Positions 1 to 10,516 of a DNA stretch of 64,000 bases are shown here, piece by piece. The stretch covers positions 3,982,568 to 4,046,567 of the forward strand of contig NW_004454210.1 of assembly GCF_000283155.1 (NCBI RefSeq), given 5' to 3'. The position numbers and the translations under genes were made by a program. Under the pieces are notes generated by a model. That model ran no database searches. It had not been told where the DNA came from and worked only from the letters and a program-made list of their open reading frames with translations. How positions within the stretch are numbered: the first letter of the stretch is position 1; every line of letters begins with the position of its first letter. The stretch is from Ceratotherium simum simum. Lineage: Eukaryota > Chordata > Mammalia > Perissodactyla > Rhinocerotidae.

Positions 1-1099
1 TAAGACCTCTAGGAGGACATCCTTACTATGGGTGTTTAATGAGTATGTGCTCAGGCAGACAGTGCTGAAGTACTGAGACCAGAGTCCTAGATTTAATGCC
101 CGTGTGGATGAGGTATAGCTTCCTGTTGCTCCCTACACACAGACCACACACCTAAGGTCAAAATCCAACTAAGAGGGTATGGACCGATGGCAAAAAGCTC
201 TCAAGAGTACATGCCTCACTAAGAATGGCCCAGGGATATTCACACTGCTCTCCCTGACCATTTCAGAAACCTCAATTTATATTTTATGTCAATTATAACA
301 AGTACATCTTAGTTCAATTCTTTAATGTGCCCACTTCAGTCAATAAAACAGATTTCCAAAATCTTAAAGCCCCAATTTAAGAAGGCATCTGGCTAGATGT
401 TCATTAGCTTCTCCCACCAACCCATTAAAATTCTTTAAATCACTCAAGAAAACATTAAGACTCATAACAACACTGCTTATCTAAGGATGAGTAAACAGAA
501 AAAAAACACCTCGTAGGCCTATGGAACGATGCTACAGCATATAAAAGGACAACACAGTGCTCAAGATGCAGAAGAAGGCTACCCCTTTGAAAAGATTTAC
601 CTAAAGCAACTTCTGATAAAAGCATCTACTTTTTGTTTGCAATAAAAATTTTAAAAAAGTGGACACTAAAAAAAAAAGACAGAGAGATAATGGATGAAAC
701 ATACGGATTGAGATGAAAGGGGGAGCTGGCAGTAAGAATTAAAGGAAGGTAGATAAGTTAAGGGGTGTTTTAGTAACCAAACTAAAATGTAGACTTAAAA
801 ACTACATTAGAAGAAGTAAAAAGCTGAGTGGCGTGGAAGGCAAACTTTAGAAGATTTCTCAGAAAGTAGAGAAAATGAACAAAGAGATGAAAAGGATAAG
901 GGATGAGATCATAGACATAAAGGGCAGAGAATGGAGATCTGATATGTACAAAGTTGTTGTTCCAAAGAACAGATGAGACTTTAGGGGCATAAACCCACAA
1001 AGGCAAGAAAAAAAGTACAGGGGACAACAGCACTAAACTTTTGGAAGAGGGAGAACAAATGAAACAGTGGTAGATGGTTTAGCAGACCAGAGAAGGGCG
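1..1099. other. 5' flanking DNA, nothing recognised
   Basis: AT-rich sequence with short A-runs (about 668-679) and no ORF, repeat or promoter that I can identify. It may be part of the older L1/HAL1 material that follows. Confidence 0.5.
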
Positions 1100-3150
1100 C
1101 ATCCAAAGCCAACAGTGGAGAAAGCTGAGAACAAACCTGATGTACCTCACTGAGCCTCCAAAAGGTTCAGGAATTGGTTGCAAAAGGTACCTATGGAAGA
1201 ATTGGTTGAAAGTTTAAGAAGCAGTCTGATCCCCTCCCCCACTGAGTGGCCAGATGACTGCCCCCTGCAGCCCTGGCAAAAGACTGGAGCTTTATCTCTG
1301 GAAAGGGTGAAACAGAGTTTCTCCTCTGGGAAACTCGGGGCAAGGCTGAGAGACAAATTATGTATAGCACTGATGCTGAGAAGATTAGGGAATTGGATGC
1401 ACACTACACGCTGGCTCCCTTAGGTCTCTCCCCTAACTGGGTCCTCCAACACAGGTGACCAGGTCTTTGCCCTCCAGGGCAAAAACATCTTCTCTGGAGA
1501 AATCTGACTAGCCCAGGTCTAAAGAAATGAACTTCAGGATGTGTATTTACAGAAGAACACTGGGGACGAACAGAGTATCCTACAAGCTGAGAGAGAGAGA
1601 AAAAAAGACAGAGGGAGAGAGAGAGAGAGATTGATTCACATACAAAGAACCAGTATCAGAATGGCTTTATACTGCTCAAGAACAACCCTGAAAGCTAGAA
1701 GATAATAAAACAATTTCTTAAAAATTCTTTAAAAAAATTATTTCTATTCTAGGATCGCATACTAGTCAGATAATCAAGCGTCAGAGTAGAATAAAAACAT
1801 GTAGACATGTACATGTCTGACATGGTAGTTTTCCAAAATTTTACCTTCTATGCACTCTTCTAGAGAAGGTACTGGGGGTATGCTCCATCAAAGTGAGAAG
1901 GTAAACCAGGAAGAAGGCAGGGGACATAGAAAACAGAGGCTCCAACTTAGGAGGAAGGCAAAGGGAATTCCCAAGATGATGGTGAAGGGAAATCATAGGC
2001 TGTCAACTGCATATCAGGCCCAGAGGGCAACTAGCCCAAACTGAAGCAGGTCAGAGGCTCCTAGAAAGATTTATATAGGAAGACAAAATTGAGAGAATAC
2101 CTAATGTGAATGAACATGTTGACAGCTGGGTAAGAGTTTGGAGTTGAATTAGTAAAAAGTATATAGAAAACCAAGGAAATGAATAGGAAGACAATGATTA
2201 ACTCCAGGAAAACCAAAATGTTATGTGAAAAAAGAAAAGAAATAATCATACCACATTGCTCAGTTGTGAATAGTGTTTACTTATTAAAAATAATGTAAAC
2301 ACTATTAATCTAATCAAAATTGTGTTATTTTGGAAGATGGACATGGGAAGGGTAATTGAATGTGGTAGATGCTAGAGAAGAAAGAAAGTTATTTTCTACC
2401 ACAGTGGGAAATCAATAGATTATGACAAAAAGTAAAAACTCTAGAAGTAGCAATAAAGCCGTATTATTTAAATACAAAGAGCTAAAGACCAAAATAATCA
2501 GCCAAGAGATGTGAAAATAATTACTTTCTAGAAGGGAGCAATAGGAGAGAAGCAGGTAGGAGGTCGCTGTTTTCCACAACAAACTAGAGGGAACACTTTG
2601 ACTCTTTAAATTATGTCGTATATAACTTTGATATAAATGAAAATTAAAGCACATAACCAAAGATTGTATTTGAATATACTATAGAAGACAACTTCCCTGG
2701 GGTAAAGAAACACCAAACTCTGCAGGCATGATTAATTAAAAGAAACTATTACCTAGACCTATCCTTGTGAGTTTTGAATTTTAAGGATAAAGAACCCTAC
2801 AAAAAAATTTACTAAAAAGAAACAAAAATCAGGAAGGTCTTAGACTTTTCCTCAACAATAAACATTAGAGAACAATGGAGAAATTTCTAAAGATTTGAGG
2901 GAAAATACTTTTGTTCAGGAATTCTATATCTAGCCAATGTATCTTCTTTTTCACTTTTAAAGGCAACAAAAACACATTCACAGATATGCCTTAAAAGCAT
3001 ATCATCTTCATATCTGTCTAGAAAAAAAATTGCTTGATGACACATTCCACTTGTCTAAGGGATGACTCACAACTCAAACATCATGGTATAAAAGAACTCT
3101 CAGTAGGTATTAAAATAAGGCAAACAAGAACTTCATCAATTTATTTTTTC
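1100..3150 (+). mobile_element. Old L1/HAL1-type LINE material
   Basis: Purine-rich text around 1150-1500 and 1840-2060 (for example GGTAAACCAGGAAGAAGGCA and GGAATTCCCAAGATGATGG) is typical of L1/HAL1 in sense orientation. The 2700-3050 stretch resembles the neighbouring L1 segment. The element is broken and carries no intact reading frame. Exact family and borders need a repeat library. Confidence 0.5.
1589..1631. repeat. (GA)n-rich simple repeat
   Basis: Purine-only GAGA tract with A-rich interruptions. Confidence 0.85.
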
Positions 3151-3219
3151 TAATTGTGGTTTCAAAAGAATTCAAGTGTAAAAAATTATTATTGAAAGAC
3201 TAAACATAATCATTTAATA

Positions 3220-3393
3220 ATAGTAACAGCTAACATTTATTACATGTTAGGCTCTGGTCTACATGCTTTACATGAATTATCTCATTTAATCCTTAGAACA
3301 GCCTGATGAGCTAAGTACCATCATGTCCACTTTACAGATGAGGCCACTGAGGCACAGAGGAGTTAAGTAATTTGTCTAAAGTCACACAGCTAG
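3220..3393 (-). mobile_element. MIR, left part (split by an LTR)
   Basis: Reads as an antisense MIR: the segment TTTACAGATGAGGCCACTGA and the CACACAGCTAG block are diagnostic. The element resumes at 3973 after the LTR insertion. Confidence 0.85.
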
Positions 3394-3972
3394 CATACTG
3401 GCTATTTAACTGTTGTCTCTATGCTGTGATCCTGAAGCTGGAACTCTGCTGGAACTCATATTTCCCAGACTTCCTTGCCAGCTGGCTCCCTGTTTCTGCT
3501 AATAAGAGGCACTGGAAGAAAACTGTAAGGAGGGAGCAGGAGAGAAGGCTCCTCCTTCCCCTGTCAGTGTTGTCCTACCATCAGCAGCAGACAGCTTCTT
3601 TGGGCACTCCCAGCGTGAATCTTGCTTCACTCCCTCAGAGGACTCTTCAGCAGGAGTGGGGCGGGGGTCATTCTCCTCCTCCGAGGTCTAAGCACCAGCT
3701 GCGCAGAGCTTCCCCCTAAAGGTCAGAGGACCAGCCCGACAGGACCTCCACTCTGAGCTCCTAGGTTCTAGAAACTTGACTTCTTCCTCTTGTTCTCATA
3801 GCCGTAAAGGTGGAAGTTTCTTCCTGAAGTTATTAATCTGTGGTTAGCTCAGCTTCTCATTTTTTCCTTTCTGTCTTCCAACACGTGTGTAACCAATTCC
3901 CTATATTAAATATCCTCTGTTTGAAATACTTAGTACAGTTTCTGTTTTTCCGGTTAGACTCTGACTAATACA
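3394..3972 (+). mobile_element. Solo LTR-like insertion, MaLR type, inside a MIR
   Basis: A 579 bp block interrupts a MIR exactly. It ends GACTCTGACTAATACA, the 3' signature of MaLR/ERVL LTRs. The host sequence repeats as GCTAG (3389-3393) and GTTAG (3973-3977), consistent with a 5 bp target duplication carrying one change. A 115-codon open frame (3372-3719) within it has no recognisable product. Family assignment is tentative. Confidence 0.55.
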
Positions 3973-4050
3973 GTTAGTAAATGACAGAGTTGGGATTCAA
4001 ATCCAGGAGTTTGACTCCAGAGCTTATCCTCTTAACCACTATTCATACGA
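3973..4050 (-). mobile_element. MIR, right part
   Basis: Continues the 3220-3393 MIR with the GTAAATGACAGAG, ATTCAAATCCAG and CTCTTAACCACTA blocks. Confidence 0.8.
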
Positions 4051-4069
4051 TTCTAAGCACTTAGAAACA

Positions 4070-4570
4070 AAACAAAAATAAGACAAAAAAGTAAACATGA
4101 CTTTAAATAACTCTTAGGACAAAGAGGAACTAAAAAATGCAAAATATAATTAGAGTATTTAGAACTTAATGATTGGAGAAAAATTAAAACTGCTGTGATA
4201 TGTGTAAGTTATATTGAGAATGAAACTCTTAGCTTTAAACGGTTTTATTTTGAAACAAGAAAGAAAAAAGCAAATAAACCAAATATTTGTCTGAAAAATT
4301 AGAAAACATACCAAAATAAGCCAAAGGAAAAACAAAGTGTGAACAAAAGCAGAAAATAATGAATTAAAAAATACAAAAATCTCTACAGTTGGTTTTTAAA
4401 AATTGAATAGCAGTTTCTTTGAAAAGATAGGCAAACAATTAGTTGGTCTAATCAAATTAAATGGGCAAAAACACAAATATACAAAATTGGGAAAGAGAAA
4501 TGGATATAATCACAAATATAGAGAATATTTTTACACTTATGCGAGAATGCAAAATACTAATGAATTAAAA
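4070..4570 (+). mobile_element. L1 ORF2 fragment (sense)
   Basis: The + strand around 4420-4490 translates with breaks to an L1 reverse-transcriptase-like stretch beginning FFEKIGKQLVGLIK. The segment is A-rich and full of stops. Confidence 0.55.
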
Positions 4571-5199
4571 TAAACCACTTACTTTCCAGCACTGTTTTAT
4601 GTGCTGAGGATACAGTGGTTAATGAGATAAAAGCTCAACCTTCAAATTTTACATTTATTTGATTATTTGATTAACATTTATGTCCTAACCATCCTCCTGC
4701 CTACCCCACCTAAGTTAAATCGAAAAATCTATAATTTTTAAAATATGCAAGTCTCATGCCTATTTCTGCTTATCATTTTATCGTTTTTTAGATTCTCTGT
4801 GCCTGGCAGAGCTCTTTGTACGTAGTGGAAAAAGCAGGTTGTGATAGGGAGAGTATATTCTTCATTGACTAAAACTATACACACAGGTGCATAGGTAATA
4901 TATACGGATACTGAAAAGGACAGGAAGGATATTCATGTAACTGTTGTAGGGTTTACTTGTGAATAAGGAAATCAAATGATTTTCTTTCCCTTCTTTCTGC
5001 TTTTCTATATTTCCAAATTTTACAAAGTGATTATATATTATCATAACTAGAATAGAGGTTTTGAAAACAATCCTTCACCAAAATGAAAAAAAAGGCTAAG
5101 ATCAAACTGGAAAAAGAGTTTTCCATTTATGTGACAATGGGTTTTAATTAATGTCATTAACATATAAAGAGCTGAACATCCAATCTAAAGTAGTCACTC
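4571..5199. other. AT-rich flank with a possible L2 scrap
   Basis: About 4590-4640 (CACTGTTTTATGTGCTGAGG) looks like an antisense L2 3' end. The rest shows nothing recognisable. Confidence 0.4.
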
Positions 5200-5435
5200 A
5201 GATGCTTTCTATAACATCTCCCTAGTCCAATTATCTGAACAGCATTCATCACCTTCTGACATTTCACTTGCTGCATTTGTTTTTTTATTGTTATCCTCAC
5301 TCTGACCCCAAAGTAAGCTCTCTTACAAGGAGAAACCTTGTTTATCTTGTTCTACCGTGTTCCCTGTGCTTAGAAAAGTGCCTAGTACACAGCAGGAGTT
5401 CAATATATACTTGTTGCATAAATAAAAGAGGACTT
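5200..5435 (+). mobile_element. L2 3' end
   Basis: Ends with a CTTAGAAAAGTGCCTAGTAC and AATATATACTTGTTGCATAAA pattern typical of the sense L2 terminus. The open frames here are L2 debris. Confidence 0.65.
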
Positions 5436-5519
5436 TCAAATGAATTCTTAAAAATGACTGCTCCAACAAAAAAAATGGAAAAAGGATGTGATTTAAAAAT
5501 GAAAAAATATACATATCTA

Positions 5520-5650
5520 GTTAAGTACTAGATTATAAACTCTGTAAGGGAAGGAATATATCTACTGTATGTATTATTATATTTCTAGTTCCTAGCATAG
5601 TTTTGTCATGTAACAGGTGCTTAAAACAACTAATGAATAAATGAATGAAC
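5520..5650 (+). mobile_element. L2 3' end, second copy
   Basis: TAAACTCTGTAAGGGAAGG followed by AACAGGTGCTTAAAAC and a TGAATAAATGAATGA tail. Confidence 0.6.
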
Positions 5651-5654
5651 ATGA

Positions 5655-6279
5655 TGTTAAAAATTTTTTTTCATGACACTTGTCAAAGACTAAGGAAGAC
5701 TTTATTCAAGAGGGCCTACTGCAGTGAGGGTTTTGTAGTAGAGATTAGTAGAGAGATTGAGCTCAAATCCAAATCCAACCAGGATAAGAGGAGATTTATA
5801 GCTAAGGAGCAGGGTGGAGGGGTCAGTGGACGGAAAATTACTGAGAGGAAACATCAAGGCTAGGGGGATTCCTGCTAGACAGACTCAACAGAATTCTTGC
5901 TGAAGGCAAAAGTGAGAAGATATTGAACATGGGAGATGAGGAATTTGATCAGATATCGAGAGTGATCAGTTATAGAGAGTGGGAGAGTTTTTGCTAAGCT
6001 GATTCAGCAGGATTCTTGCTAAAACTGGACTAAGTGGGCCAAGGACAGAGCCCACAGTCAAGGTCTAGTCGTAAAGAGGATTCAGAGAAGCCTGGCTCAG
6101 GACTGGTCAAAGAGAGAGTCCTTGTCAATGTAAAAGTGTTCAAGCTCACTAACTTAAACAATGATAATGAAAGCAATGAGCATCGTCTCCACCTATCAAA
6201 GTGGGATAGATTTCTTTTTAAACTGCACAAACTCAGGGTTGGCAAGGGTATGAGAATACTCAGGATTTAATGTCTTCTT
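5655..6279 (+). repeat. LTR-like block with repeated GATTCTTGCTA units
   Basis: The motif GATTCYTGCTAGA/GAATTCTTGCTGA/GGATTCTTGCTAA occurs at about 5866, 5890 and 6009, suggesting a short internally duplicated, possibly retroviral LTR-derived unit. I cannot name the family. The small open frames on both strands here (6030-6270) show no known domain. Confidence 0.3.
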
Positions 6280-6400
6280 TTAAGACAAAAAGCTCCTTGA
6301 GGGCAAGGAGTGTATCTATTTTGTTCATTATAATAAACTTCCTAAGGTGTAGTCCATGGTAGATACTTAATAAATATTTGTTAACTGAATCAGTGAGTGG
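6280..6400 (+). mobile_element. L2 3' end fragment
   Basis: AAGCTCCTTGAGGGCAAGG followed by ACTTAATAAATATTTGTTAA is diagnostic of the L2 terminus. Confidence 0.8.
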
Positions 6401-6429
6401 AGAGCAAATCAGTGTAAGTTTCCTGGAAG

Positions 6430-6870
6430 ATACTTCAGCTCATAACTTTTGACTCAGATATTCCATTTATAAAAAACATAGCCTCAGGAAAAAAAAATCA
6501 AAGAAGCACACGTAAAGATATTTGTTATAATCTCATATATATATATAAAACAGCAAAAATTTAAAATAAAACAATAAAATATTCAACAGTAAAGAACTGG
6601 TTATTAAGCAGCCATTAAAAATAATGTTTCTGGAGAATATGTAATGAAATGGGAAAATATTAACTGAAAAAACCAGAATGTACCAAATATACAGTGTGAT
6701 CCAATACGGTAAAAAAGCTTGTATTTATATATGGAAAAAAATGCTAAAAGGAAATTGATCAAAATGTCAATAGGAGTTATCTCTGAGTAATTATTATTCC
6801 AAGCTGATTTTTATTTTTTATACTTTCTTTAATGATTACGTAATTACTTTTTAAATGAGAAAATAAAAAC
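6430..6870 (+). mobile_element. Old L1 3' region (sense)
   Basis: The order GGTTATTAAGCAGCCATTAA, ATGGGAAAATATTAACTG and GTGTGATCCAATACGG is the usual layout of old L1 3' ends. Confidence 0.6.
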
Positions 6871-6926
6871 AAGAAATGTTCTTTTTAAAGAAGGGAAATG
6901 GTTGTTACAAATTCCCTTTTGCTAAA

Positions 6927-7061
6927 CAGTGGTTCTCAAACTTGAATATGTATCAGAACCACCTAGATGGATGGTGAAAAGAGACTGCCGCCCCTGTCTC
7001 TCCCTCCTATTTAGTAGGTCTGGGTGGGGCCTGATAATTTCCATTTCTAGTAAGTTCCACT
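6927..7061 (+). mobile_element. MER5/MER3-like hAT fossil
   Basis: Starts CAGTGGTTCTCAAACTTG and ends TTCCACT. Flanks share GCTAAA (6921-6926 and 7064-7069), part of an 8 bp hAT target duplication. Confidence 0.65.
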
Positions 7062-7084
7062 GGGCTAAAAGATGGCAGCATAGG

Positions 7085-7320
7085 ATGGCTACACGGTATA
7101 GTGAAAATGACGCGGGTTTTGAGGTCAGTCAGGTTCTGATTCTGGCTCTGCCCTTTGCAGGTTGCGTGTGGCAATAGTTGACACACTTTAATCCCGCTCG
7201 GCCTGTTTCCACATTGATAAAATAAAAGTAATGCACACCCCATAAGTGTATTGTGAAGGTTAAACGATATGATTAAATATTCAGCACAGTGCCTGTTAAG
7301 GTCCTTAATTAATGTTGGTC
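7085..7320 (+). mobile_element. MIR
   Basis: Sense MIR blocks: TGATTCTGGCTCTGCCCTTTG, GTATTGTGAAGGTTAAA and CAGCACAGTGCCTGTTAAG. Confidence 0.8.
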
Positions 7321-7439
7321 CCCTTCCCTTTGATTTCCTCTAAGGAAGCAGCACACATTTGCCATAACTGGGTTTACTATGACTTGATTTAGACACATGA
7401 CAGGTCAAACCGTTTCCTCTAAACCTAACAAACCATGCA

Positions 7440-7640
7440 CATCTGTCTGCTACTAGCAAAATCTTCACTTTTCACCCATAAAATTGGGGATAATAGTATA
7501 ATAGTATTTACTTTGCTATAATAGATAGTAGTATCTACTTTGCAGAGATGCATCCATGATGATTAAACATTGATAATATGTTAAGTTCTTAACACTATAA
7601 CTGGCATATGCAAGATACATAGTAAATGTCAGTTTCCTTT
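7440..7640 (+). mobile_element. MIR 3' half
   Basis: AAAATTGGGGATAATAGTAT and ATGCAAGATACATAGTAAATG match the MIR 3' half, with a short internal duplication of the ATAGTA segment. Confidence 0.6.
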
Positions 7641-7980
7641 CCCCTTCCCTTTAATTGGGTATTTATCTATAGTGTCCCCTAGACCCAGTTCAAAAGCTCA
7701 CCTGGTCTAGAATACCTCAATCAATCTTTTCACCTTAACCAGATTGCTCTCTTCTGTGTCACATTTAATTTGAAGTCAATTATTTGCTTTATTTAAGTAC
7801 TGGTAAGGACACACTCTATATAAACTATTGTATTGGATGTTCAAGGAGGTAAGTAGAAGACTGTTCTCTGACTTGAGGTACTTGGTTGAGGTGACAATAT
7901 ACATGAAAAGTTGAATACGAATGCAAGGAGGGTGGGACAAACTACACAGAAAGTAAGTGTGGTAGGAGTTCTGAGATTAT
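7641..7980. other. Flanking DNA, nothing recognised
   Basis: No repeat, ORF or motif that I can support. Confidence 0.5.
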
Positions 7981-7984
7981 AGTG

Positions 7985-8165
7985 GCTGATCTGTGATTAG
8001 TGTGCACTCAGGAACTAGAGAAGTACTGAGTTGTAAGAGAGCCCTGGTTTTATGGCTGAGAAAATAGATCCAGAGATCTAAGTGGTCTAGGGTCACAACT
8101 ATGGAGTGGTAGAGGCTTCCTGTCTCCTGGTCCCATGCTGCTTGTAGCTATAGTTCTAACTATTT
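7985..8165 (-). mobile_element. Possible MIR/MIR3 fragment
   Basis: TATGGCTGAGAAAATAGATC, GGGTCACAACTATGGAGTGG and CTGTCTCCTGGTCCCATGCT follow the antisense MIR order, strongly diverged. Confidence 0.45.
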
Positions 8166-8204
8166 TCAAGTCTTTTAATTGGTTTATGTTTTCTTCCTAA
8201 GTAG

Positions 8205-8430
8205 GCACTTTGGTGTAGCCAGGTAAACACTGGTCTCTGAAGCCAAAATGTTTGAGCTTGAGTCCTGGCTTGGCCAGGTACTATCTGTGGGATTTTAGGC
8301 AAGTCACTTATCTCTGTGCTTCAGTTCAGTTCTGTGCATCTTTAAAATGAATATGATAATACCTTATTTTATAGGGTTTTTGTGAGGATTAAATAGGTTT
8401 ATATATGTAAAGCACTAAAAACTGTAGTTT
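8205..8430 (+). mobile_element. MIR
   Basis: GAGTCCTGGCTTGGCCAGGT, GCAAGTCACTTATCTCTGTG and TTTTGTGAGGATTAAATAGG are sense MIR blocks. Confidence 0.85.
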
Positions 8431-9041
8431 TTTCATTATAATTGCCATTAGTCTCTGAGAAAATGGAAGGCAAGGAGTCTAGTCTTCTAATTATTTTTTT
8501 CTTCTTTTTTTAAACTTCCTCTCTCAGATTTTGATAAAGCATCCAGGTGGATGTTCAATAAATACATGTTATCTACCTTAATCCTATCAGATAAAAATAA
8601 GTTTTTGTATCTCAGAAGCGAGACTTGGGATTTGGGTAAATTTGGCCAAGTCCAGTACCAGGAAAGTCTAGAAAAGTAAAAACGAGATAGCAACAGATTC
8701 TAGGAAGGCAATAGAGCTGTTTCTTTAAAAATGTCAGTCGAGATCAAGAGATGTTGAGAAAGATGGGGGTCAATGACTCTAATTAATTCCAAATGAGCTT
8801 TCCCATCTATTTTAGATCTATTCCAAACTTCCTTAGATAAAATCTAGCTTTTTAAGGAAAGTGCAGAGAACATGCCTCCCGTGGGCCTGCTTTGAGGCAA
8901 TGTTTTAGCAGGTGCTGCATTCCACCCTGGAGGTGGTTGCATGAATTTGTGAACTGAGGTGACAACATTGACTCCCTCCGGAAGAAAAGATGCTGTCTCT
9001 ACACAGGACGTTTAACTGCAATGAATGGCACTACTCGAATC
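8431..9041. other. Flanking DNA, nothing recognised
   Basis: No repeat or gene is evident; GC content rises slowly toward the promoter. Confidence 0.5.
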
Positions 9042-9118
9042 AAGAAGAAGGAGGAGGAGAAGAAGGAGAAAGAAAAGGAAAAGAGGGAGAAGGAGAAAAA
9101 AAGAGGAGGAAGGAGAAG
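9042..9118 (+). repeat. 77-nt uninterrupted polypurine tract
   Basis: Every base from 9042 to 9118 is A or G. Because stop codons need T, open frames appear in all three forward phases and one reverse phase; these are artefacts of composition. Such tracts can form triplex (H-DNA). Confidence 0.9.
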
Positions 9119-10054
9119 CAGCAGCAACGCTGCTGGCAGCCCAGTCACAGCTCAGTTCAATATTCAGATTAGAGAAAGCAAGAACGTTTTTTTTTTTTCC
9201 CGGAGCCCCCTTCTCTACGGTCCTCAAATGTCTGCTGAAAAAATTCTGGGATGAATTACAAGCTAAGAGGGCTGTCGCTGAATTAGGGAGAGTGGGTGGA
9301 GGTGAGAAATAACCTATGTTCAGGGGTTAGAAAAATCATGGATTTTTTTTTGGAGGGGGCAGGGATTTGGCACTACCTTGAGCACCATCTATCAGGAAAT
9401 ACAGAGATGGAGAAGGGCACCAACCGGCGTTCCAAATCCTCTGCATTTGGCAGGTGCAAATCACATTGTCCACCCCCACCCTCGGCACTCAGGCGATATC
9501 AGGGTAAAATAAGCATCAAGGGGGGAATCTTGAAGCTAAAAAGAAATAACAGAAGGTCAGCCGAGGGTTCTTGTGTGGGAGGGGGTTAGCGAAGGTCAGA
9601 CCCACCCACAGCATCAGCGAAGGTGGAAGAATTAAGGGTCACCGTCGGTAGACGAGCCCCAAAGTTTGGGATCGGAGCCAAGGGGTCGGGTCTCCTGGTA
9701 CCCTAGGATCTGCCCTGCACACCACCTTTAAGTTTCTCGGTTTGAATTTGCCCTGCAGATTCCCAGACGAGGCACTGTCTTTTAAGCGTTCTGATAGCGC
9801 CTAGCCCAGAGCTGACCGTTGAGCCGGTTCTCAATGACACCTGGGAGCAAAAGTGGCTTTTGAGGTTGGGGACGGAAGGCCACTGGTTTTCTTTATGTTC
9901 GGGTGTGGCCCTGTACCAACTGCTAGCAAAATTTTCCCAATCACCCTCTGTCTTCCACCTTCTGCCCAGGTGACATCGGTAAGCGCCGCAGGACCCGCTA
10001 GGGGCTAAGCGGTTAAGCCGCGTCCTTCAGGTGTCAGCCTCGATCCGTTCGGAA

Positions 10055-10074
10055 ACCACAACCCCCAGAATTCC
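10055..10074 (+). promoter_or_regulatory. ACTACAA-type motif (ZNF143/THAP11 class), copy 1, degenerate
   Basis: The sequence ACCACAACCCCCAGAATTCC resembles the vertebrate promoter element ACTACAATTCCCAGAATGC bound by ZNF143/THAP11. It sits upstream of the CpG island. The match is partial. Confidence 0.45.
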
Positions 10075-10100
10075 TTGTTCAGGGAGGTCAAGCAGCAAAT

Positions 10101-10111
10101 AAGATGGCTCC
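10101..10111 (+). promoter_or_regulatory. YY1-like site
   Basis: AAGATGGCTCC matches the AANATGGC core of YY1 sites, which commonly occur near the start of CpG-island genes. Confidence 0.4.
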
Positions 10112-10268
10112 AGAAGGGTGGAACATGCAGCAGGGTGGAAACCCTAGCTCCTAGCGGTTTCTTTACCGGATGTGTTTAAATAACCGAATCCCCACAGATG
10201 CACCACCCCACTAACCATCTTCCAGGCCGCGGAGGCCACCGCCGCCGCCTCGCTCGCTCCTCCAGGGG

Positions 10269-10288
10269 CATCCTGGGAGTTGTAGTCC
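10269..10288 (-). promoter_or_regulatory. ACTACAA-type motif (ZNF143/THAP11 class), copy 2, best match
   Basis: Read on the - strand this is GGACTACAACTCCCAGGATG, a close match to the ACTACAA..CCCAG..ATG element recognised by ZNF143 and THAP11 at many bidirectional and housekeeping promoters. Confidence 0.7.
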
Positions 10289-10306
10289 AGCCGCTGGGCT
10301 GCGCCG

Positions 10307-10327
10307 AACTACCCTTCCCATAGTGCC
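10307..10327 (+). promoter_or_regulatory. ACTAC..TTCCCA motif (ZNF143/THAP11 class), copy 3
   Basis: AACTACCCTTCCCATAGTGC lies 19 bp beyond copy 2 and on the opposite strand. It keeps the ACTAC and TTCCCA blocks with the expected spacing. Confidence 0.55.
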
Positions 10328-10490
10328 CTGCGGGTCGGGTTACATGAACGTTCTTTTCCAAAAGTCTCCGCGCATTGAGACCCCCCCCTTTTCCCCGTTC
10401 CCCTTCTCTCAGACGATTCCTTCCAATCTGTCGCGACAGAGCAGCGGCTACAGGAGGTCCCCAAGCCCCTGGCCGCGCCGCCCCCAGAGG

Positions 10491-10516
10491 CACTTCCGGC
10501 GGCGGTTCACTTCCTG
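10491..10516 (-). promoter_or_regulatory. Paired ETS/GABP sites
   Basis: CACTTCCGG (10491-10499) and CACTTCCTG (10508-10516) are same-orientation ETS motifs 17 bp apart. The first is a perfect CCGGAAGTG on the - strand. Paired sites suit the GABP heterotetramer and often lie close to the start site in TATA-less promoters. Confidence 0.55.

Larger units (their letters stand above)
9119..10180. other. Upstream promoter shoulder, repeat-free
   Basis: About 1 kb with moderate GC and no transposon I can recognise. The absence of repeats next to a CpG island suggests regulatory constraint, but only motif copy 1 and the YY1-like site could be named. Confidence 0.5.

Noticed and set aside
9012..9312. 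Arg/Lys/Glu-rich frames of 60-95 codons on both strands
   Set aside because: They arise from the 77-nt polypurine tract, which cannot contain stops in the forward phases.
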